Shown piece by piece: positions 59,685-64,000 of a stretch of DNA of 64,000 nucleotides. How positions within the stretch are numbered: the first letter of the stretch is position 1; the number at the start of each line of letters is the position of its first letter. Below the pieces are notes generated by a model. That model ran no database searches and was not told where the DNA came from. It saw nothing but the letters and a program-made list of their open reading frames with translations. The stretch is from Arion vulgaris (taxonomy: Eukaryota > Mollusca > Gastropoda > Stylommatophora > Arionidae): contig CM036775.1 of NCBI GenBank assembly GCA_020796225.1, positions 11,911,671 through 11,975,670 of the forward strand, given 5' to 3'. Both the position numbers and the translations under genes were made by a program.

Positions 59685-59815
59685 CAGAAATCGAATGTGC
59701 TGGCCTACATGTAGGCGCATAACTGGCAGACTGTACACTCGCTCTTAGGTTCAGATCACATACAAAGCACAAAGAGTGGATTAACAAGTGGTCGATATGG
59801 ATCGTTCAAAGAAGA
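59685..59815 (+). mobile_element. SINE-E fragment (sense)
   Basis: GTGCTGGCCTACATGTAGGC, CTCTTAGGTTCAGATCACAT, AGTGGTCGATATGGATCGTT, then CAAAGAAGAAATAA. Reverse orientation relative to 23070-23500. Confidence 0.65.
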
Positions 59816-59867
59816 AATAAAATTTACTAGTATAGCTTTCCTAGACCCCTTTCTCGGCGTCTGTGCC

Positions 59868-60075
59868 TTAGGGGATAGGGACTCGGTCTATTAACCCCGA
59901 CGTTCTGAGTTCGAATCACGCGAGGACAGTTTGTGCAAATTGTTCGTGGATTTTTACAAGGACGATGGCACACCCGTTCAAGCAATGGAACTCTGAACGT
60001 AATAATGCCAAAATCACAAACAGCTTGAAAGCTGAGTGATTCCAAAGTCATGTAAAGATACTTAACTTTAGACCT
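59868..60075 (+). mobile_element. SINE-J copy, deletion-rich
   Basis: GGTCTATTAACCCCGACGTT, CTGAGTTCGAATCACGCG, then a body missing many single bases compared with 45275-45510. Confidence 0.7.
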
Positions 60076-60114
60076 TCTCAGTCGCCTCTGCATGCCTTGT
60101 AGGTCGCAGTTCAT

Positions 60115-60720
60115 TCGTTGCCGAGCCGACAACCTGACAGGCGATATGAACCCAGGCCGACAACCTGACGGCGATATGAACCTGACCCGACACCTGACGG
60201 CGATATGAACCAGAGCCCCGACAACTGACGGCGTGAACCAGGCGACAACCTGACGGCGATAGACTAAGCCGACACCTGACGGCGATAGATCCTGAGCCCC
60301 GACAACCTGACGGCGTGACTAGACCCGACAACTGACGGCGATGATCCGGCCGACACCTGACGGCGTAGATCCTTGGCTCCCACAACCCTGACGGGCGATT
60401 GATCCTGAGCCCCGACACCTGAAGCGTAGATCCTAGAGCCCGACAACCTGACAGGCGATAGAATCCTGGACATGACTGACGGCGAATGAATGCCCTAGGC
60501 CGACAACCTGACAGCATCAGACCCTGAGCCCGACAACCTGACGGGATTGATCCCTAGAGCTCCTGACAAGCTGACGGGCGAATGAACTTTGAGCCACAAC
60601 CTGACGGGCGAATGAACCCCTTAGCCGACAACCTGACAGGTCGACCTGAGCCCTGAACCTGACAGGCGATATGAATCCCTAGAGCCCCGACAACCCTGAC
60701 AGGCGATATGAATCCCTAAA
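60115..60720. repeat. Degenerate minisatellite, unit up to about 36 bp
   Basis: Core GCCCCGACAACCTGACGGGC GATATGAATCC(CTAGA). About 20 units, 26-36 bp each, with abundant indels; only the last two or three units are full length. The CGACAACCTGAC core is constant. Confidence 0.8.
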
Positions 60721-60884
60721 TGTAAGAAACGGTTTGTCATCCCAGACAGAGGCTGTCTGCTTTCATTCACGAACTATAAAAATTTGTTTTTTTCCATAAC
60801 TAGCAATTACTTCCCTTAGTCCGACCCAGTTACTAAAGTAATCGTTATAACTTCTCTGTCACATAAACAACACGGACAAGTCTG

Positions 60885-61150
60885 TACGGAAGTCTCTGTG
60901 GCTGGGTGGTTAAGCCCTTTGCCTTGCAAGTCGAAGATCGTGGGTTCTAATCCGGACCGCCCCGTTCTTTCTGTTCACGCGTATAGTTTGTTTTTTACAG
61001 AGACCCTAGGATTGTTGCCGAAGCTACGGAGTTCGTGCTTTGTGCAATGCTCTCGACAGGTGGCGTGCCTTTTCTGCGGAGAGGGACCGAGCCGTATGGG
61101 GTAAAACTCGGTGCAATGAAGTCAATTCTTCGGCTTTAAAGCCTTTAAAC
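60885..61150 (+). mobile_element. SINE-I copy
   Basis: TCTCTGTGGCTGGGTGGTTA AGCCC (A box), GTGGGTTCTAATCCGGACCG (B box), CTCTCGACAGGTGGCGTGCC, end CGGTGCAATGAAGTCAATTC. Confidence 0.88.
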
Positions 61151-61319
61151 GTCTGTCCGTTTGCATATCATCTTTTAATCTTACACTCGGCTCTTAATAG
61201 TGATGTTGTGACGTGTAGTGCGTATCAGCGTATACGTGTCGAAACTGTTATATCCCCATTATCGTCTCATCTCGTCACCCCAAAGAGCACGTAATATAGA
61301 GAGACAATATTTCCACTCA
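61151..61319. other. Spacer, no gene recognised
   Basis: Unassigned sequence between SINE-I and the LINE fragment. Confidence 0.35.
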
Positions 61320-61648
61320 CTTTGATCCTAACGAGCGTGCTGACTCTCTTGCAAACAGTGCCCCGACTCAAGTGGGCAGAAGCATGAACAGAGCTGATAT
61401 CATCAATGCGGTACGCTCTCAATTGTGTGACATGGGCGGGTCTCAGACACTGGAACGAGTTCGAGAATTATGCGTTAAGTTTGGACATGCCAGACAGTGT
61501 CGTCTTCGTGGTAGAGAGAAGATATAGTAATCAACTTCTCATGGGTACTGTGAGCAAATGGACTTTGGGATGGCTGCTGCAACGGAGGACAGAGCACGAA
61601 TGGGAATGCCCAATGTGCCATGACGTCGATCACGTAACATAACATAAC
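61320..61648 (+). pseudogene. LINE RNase H C-terminal fragment, copy 2
   Basis: Begins inside NERADSLANSAPTQVGRSMN and continues RADIINAVRSQLCDMG, then frameshifts to CPMCHDVDHVT. Over most of its length nearly identical to 44695-45000; truncated upstream, so no RNase H catalytic core. Confidence 0.8.
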
Positions 61649-61736
61649 TTCAATCCTACCTTGTATGACATCCGGATCTTCATGAGTACTTTGAGTTTTT
61701 CCTATTTCTGTAGACCTTTGCTTTTTACGGTGTGAT

Positions 61737-61985
61737 ACGCCCGAGTGGTTACCGGGCCCAAATTCGGATGTAAAGAATAGAACCACTGTTACCTGCCACG
61801 CATGTCGTAAGAGGCGGCTAAGGAGGTGTGGCTTAAATCGGATGCATGTGTCCTAAAAGAGTAGAAATCTATGCGTTTAAGGGCCTACCAAACCAATGTG
61901 CAACGTATACACGTTCTTGGCAAAGATCAAACATATCACAAAGAGTGATTAAAATTGGTCGTAAAGAACGAACGCAAAGATGAAG
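61737..61985 (+). mobile_element. SINE-A copy at a 44-bp array edge
   Basis: CGCCCGAGTGGTTACCGGGC to GAACGCAAAGATGAAG. Flanks ACGGTGTGAT (61727-61736) and ACGGGGTGAT (61986-61995) match in 9 of 10. Confidence 0.8.
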
Positions 61986-61995
61986 ACGGGGTGAT

Positions 61996-62195
61996 TTCCC
62001 CGGCCCTACATCGATCCTGCTTTTTTACAGTGTGGTGTCGCCGGACTACATCGACCATGCTTTTTGACAGTGGGTGTCGCCGGACCTACATCGACCATGC
62101 TTTTTTGGCGTATGGTTCGTCGGACCTACATCGACTATGCTTTTTTGGCAGTGTGATTTCGCCGGTACTACATCGACCCTCTTTTTTTACGATTT
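61996..62195. repeat. About 44-bp tandem repeat, 4 copies
   Basis: CCTACATCGACCATGCTTTT TTGNCAGTGTGGTGTCGCCGG with small indels. Confidence 0.75.
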
Positions 62196-62242
62196 GATGC
62201 TACTAATTTTTATCTTTTCGCTTCTCATAATAGAGACTAGCC

Positions 62243-62676
62243 CAGCGTTTCCCAAAGTGGGCGGTACGCCCCAGTGGGCGCTAAAGCGTTCTAGGGGGTG
62301 TTCAGGCGATTAAGGGTTGGTGGCTCCTTAAAGAAGAAATTAATAATAAATATTTTTAAATAAATTGTTTTCGTGATTTTGCGATTGAATAATCATTTAA
62401 AATTTGAATTCTGCATATATTAATTCATATTATGCCCGTCTTACACGATCCATTTTTTCATTAATTTTCTATTTCATGTATATAATTATTTGAAAATTGA
62501 CCATGTATGACAGAAATATATATATATATATATATCAATTTTCTATGTCAAAGAGAAAATAGAGCATGTATATATGTGGGAGGGGGCGTTGGCAAACTGT
62601 TATAATGTGGAAGGGGCGTTACAAAGTTTATGTTGTGCAAAGTGGGCGGTGGGCCTGAAAAGTTTGGGAATCTATG
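62243..62676. mobile_element. hAT-K copy 3, 434 bp
   Basis: CAGCGTTTCCCAAAGTGGGC at the left, (complement of right end) CATAGATTCCCAAACTTTTC. Interior is the reverse complement of copies 1 and 2. Flanks GACTAGCC and GGCTAGCG match in 6 of 8, a probable decayed TSD. Confidence 0.75.
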
Positions 62677-62949
62677 GGCTAGCGGACTCCATCCCTGCTG
62701 GATGCACAGTTAGATTCAAAACACATCTTGTAGACCAGTACAACATATATTGTATAATATGACACAGTAACCCGACATATGAAATATATGTTGTGAAACC
62801 ATGACTCATCTATTTTCACTGAATGTCTGAAAAAAGACCTAACATATGTGTGTATGCGCACACACGTACAGACATATTGTTACATATTCTGATCTCTGGC
62901 ATGGTCCCAGTGACATACTACTATTTCTTCTTGACCTGCGTTGTTTACG
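62677..62949. other. Spacer, no gene recognised
   Basis: AT-rich sequence with no recognised family. Confidence 0.35.
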
Positions 62950-63295
62950 TATCGCTCTCTCTCTCGCGATCACCACCCAGACCGATGTACCAGACCTCTC
63001 CATAAACATTATTCATGTGGAAATCTGATGTATGCAGCCTTAGCATTTGTGTGTTTTACGTCACATCTTCAGCATCATTTGGAGCTGTGGTTCTTATCCT
63101 TCGGCGATATGTCCGGTTTCAGCCAGACTTTACTCGGTTCGCTCTCCGTTCTGTAGCCATCTAATGTTTTTTAACGGTGTGGGATAGTAAGCCCCACGCG
63201 CAACCTCTTTACTCACCTCTTACGACATGCGTGGCAGGTAACAGTGGTTCTATTCGTTACACCCCAATTTGGGCCCTGGTAACCACTCGGACGCT
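62950..63295 (-). mobile_element. Full A2/F SINE, uninterrupted
   Basis: CGCTCTCTCTCTCGCGATCA, CCACCCAGACCGATGTACCA, CGGCGATATGTCCGGTTTCA, CTGTAGCCATCTAATGTTTT and GGTAACCACTCGGACG. This copy shows that the A2 head and F body form one element of about 345 bp. Confidence 0.88.
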
Positions 63296-63303
63296 TTACA
63301 TAT

Positions 63304-63733
63304 CTGATTGATTGATTGATAGAACCATCATCATTGCACTTCGGTGAGTAACCATGTGTGCTCCGATCTCTTTCTTACACATGAAAATCACAGCTGCAGG
63401 GAACGAACTCCGTAGCACCGGCGAGGGGTAATTTTAAAGTTAGTGAAGATATTTTTATAGGAATTTTATTTTTAATCCTTTCGAATGAATTTTGTCTGAG
63501 CAGCGGCTTTCCAGCTTGCTCTTCTCGATTTTGAACTGCCAAGGTTCTTTTACGTGCTCAAATTGAACACAGGACCTCCTTTTTATCGTCTGTCTTCTAT
63601 GAGACTAGGAACTCGATCTCACCTACACTGAGATCAGGAACTTCTGGAAAAATATCCGGATAGCTCCACGAGGGAGCGAACCTGGTACCTTTGGCACGAG
63701 AGGTGAGCACCTAACCTCTACGCTACAGAGACC
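63304..63733 (-). mobile_element. SINE-G copy, near full length
   Basis: CTGATTGATTGATTGATAGA, CATTGCACTTCGGTGAGTAA, GGCGAGGGGTAATTTTAAAG, TCTCACCTACACTGAGATCA and the head complement CTAACCTCTACGCTACAGAG. Confidence 0.85.
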
Positions 63734-63735
63734 TC

Positions 63736-64000
63736 CGCTAATGTATCTAGAAGATGCCAACTATTTCGTCTTTACCAGCGTTGCTAATGTATCTAGAAGA
63801 TGCCAACTATTCGTCTTACCAGCGTTGCTAATGTATCTAGAAGATGCCAACTATTTCGTCTTTACCAGCGTTGCTAATGTATCTAGAAGATGCCAACTAT
63901 TTCGTCTTTACCAGCGTTGCTAATGTATCTAGAAGATGTCAACTATTTCGTCTTTACCAGCGTTGCTAATGTATCTAGAAGATGCCAACTATTTCGTCTT
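63736..64000. repeat. 46-bp minisatellite, at least 5.7 copies, runs off the end
   Basis: Unit GCTAATGTATCTAGAAGATG CCAACTATTTCGTCTTTACC AGCGTT. Units are nearly identical (one has short deletions), so the array is young or being homogenised. Its full length is not visible. Confidence 0.95.

Noticed and set aside
60900..60970. Possible tRNA gene (GGCTGGGTGGTTAAGCCC ... GGTTCTAATCC)
   Set aside because: The head is shared with SINE-I copies at 49030 and 59040 and lacks a proper acceptor stem and 3' end.
1..64000. Bacterial features (operons, riboswitches, rho-independent terminators)
   Set aside because: The whole composition (SINEs, LINEs, TSDs, minisatellites, splice signals) is eukaryotic.

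Overview
This window looks like eukaryotic, animal, non-coding genome dominated by decayed transposable elements and tandem repeats. It has no operons or bacterial-type genes. It contains fragments of many non-LTR retrotransposons (LINEs) with RT, RNase H and Cys-rich C-terminal pieces, at least ten tRNA-headed SINE families, a Penelope-like element (PLE) with a GIY-YIG domain, hAT-, piggyBac- and Tc1/mariner-type non-autonomous elements, and more than a dozen minisatellites. The repertoire suggests an aquatic invertebrate, and the style of the LINE fragments makes me think of a mollusc (possibly a gastropod). That is inference and the species is not determined.

Local names used here: SINE-A has a head beginning CGCCCGAGTGGTTACCGG and a GAAGAAG tail. 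A2/F has the same head but another body. C has the same head joined to an antisense LINE piece. B carries GTTCGTAGCGCGTTGGACTA. E is a family near 23.1, 23.3 and 57.3 kb. G is long and begins near CTCTGTGGTGTAGAGGTTAG. H, I, J, L and M are other families, mostly tRNA-headed. hAT-D has CAGTGGCGGCTCGT ends. hAT-K has CAGCGTTTCCCAAAGTGG-type ends.

Layout. 0-7 kb: LINE tails, SINE-H, a 67-bp and a 29-bp minisatellite. 7-15 kb: LINE tails, SINE-B copies, a miniature foldback PLE inside a SINE-B, a 727-bp hAT-D. 15-19 kb: SINE-G, a SINE whose internal 45 bp has expanded 16-fold, and a LINE with a YADD reverse-transcriptase motif split by a mariner-type MITE and a SINE-H. 19-28.7 kb: a quiet AT-rich stretch, a piggyBac-type remnant, nested SINEs and LINE ends. 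28.7-33.3 kb: a 4.6-kb hAT-like insertion filled by a 21/22-bp minisatellite, containing a patch that reads as a base-by-base blend of satellite and upstream flank. 33.3-49.7 kb: a 67-bp satellite with a second hAT insertion, LINE/SINE copies and chimeric SINE-C. 49.76-51.11 kb: the only convincing host coding exon, an acidic protein N-terminus with five copies of an (E)DRPGSFDYMP-type repeat. It ends at a good splice donor that is also the first unit of a 30-bp minisatellite. 52.8-54.0 kb: a 34-bp minisatellite. 54.05-56.13 kb: a palindromic PLE insertion flanked by a perfect 14-bp target-site duplication (TSD). 56-64 kb: more LINE/SINE pieces, hAT-K, a degraded minisatellite and a 46-bp array running off the end.

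Apart from the exon, the content is best read as layers of insertion. TSDs recognisable by eye date the layers relative to each other. No intact autonomous element, tRNA, rRNA or CRISPR locus was found.
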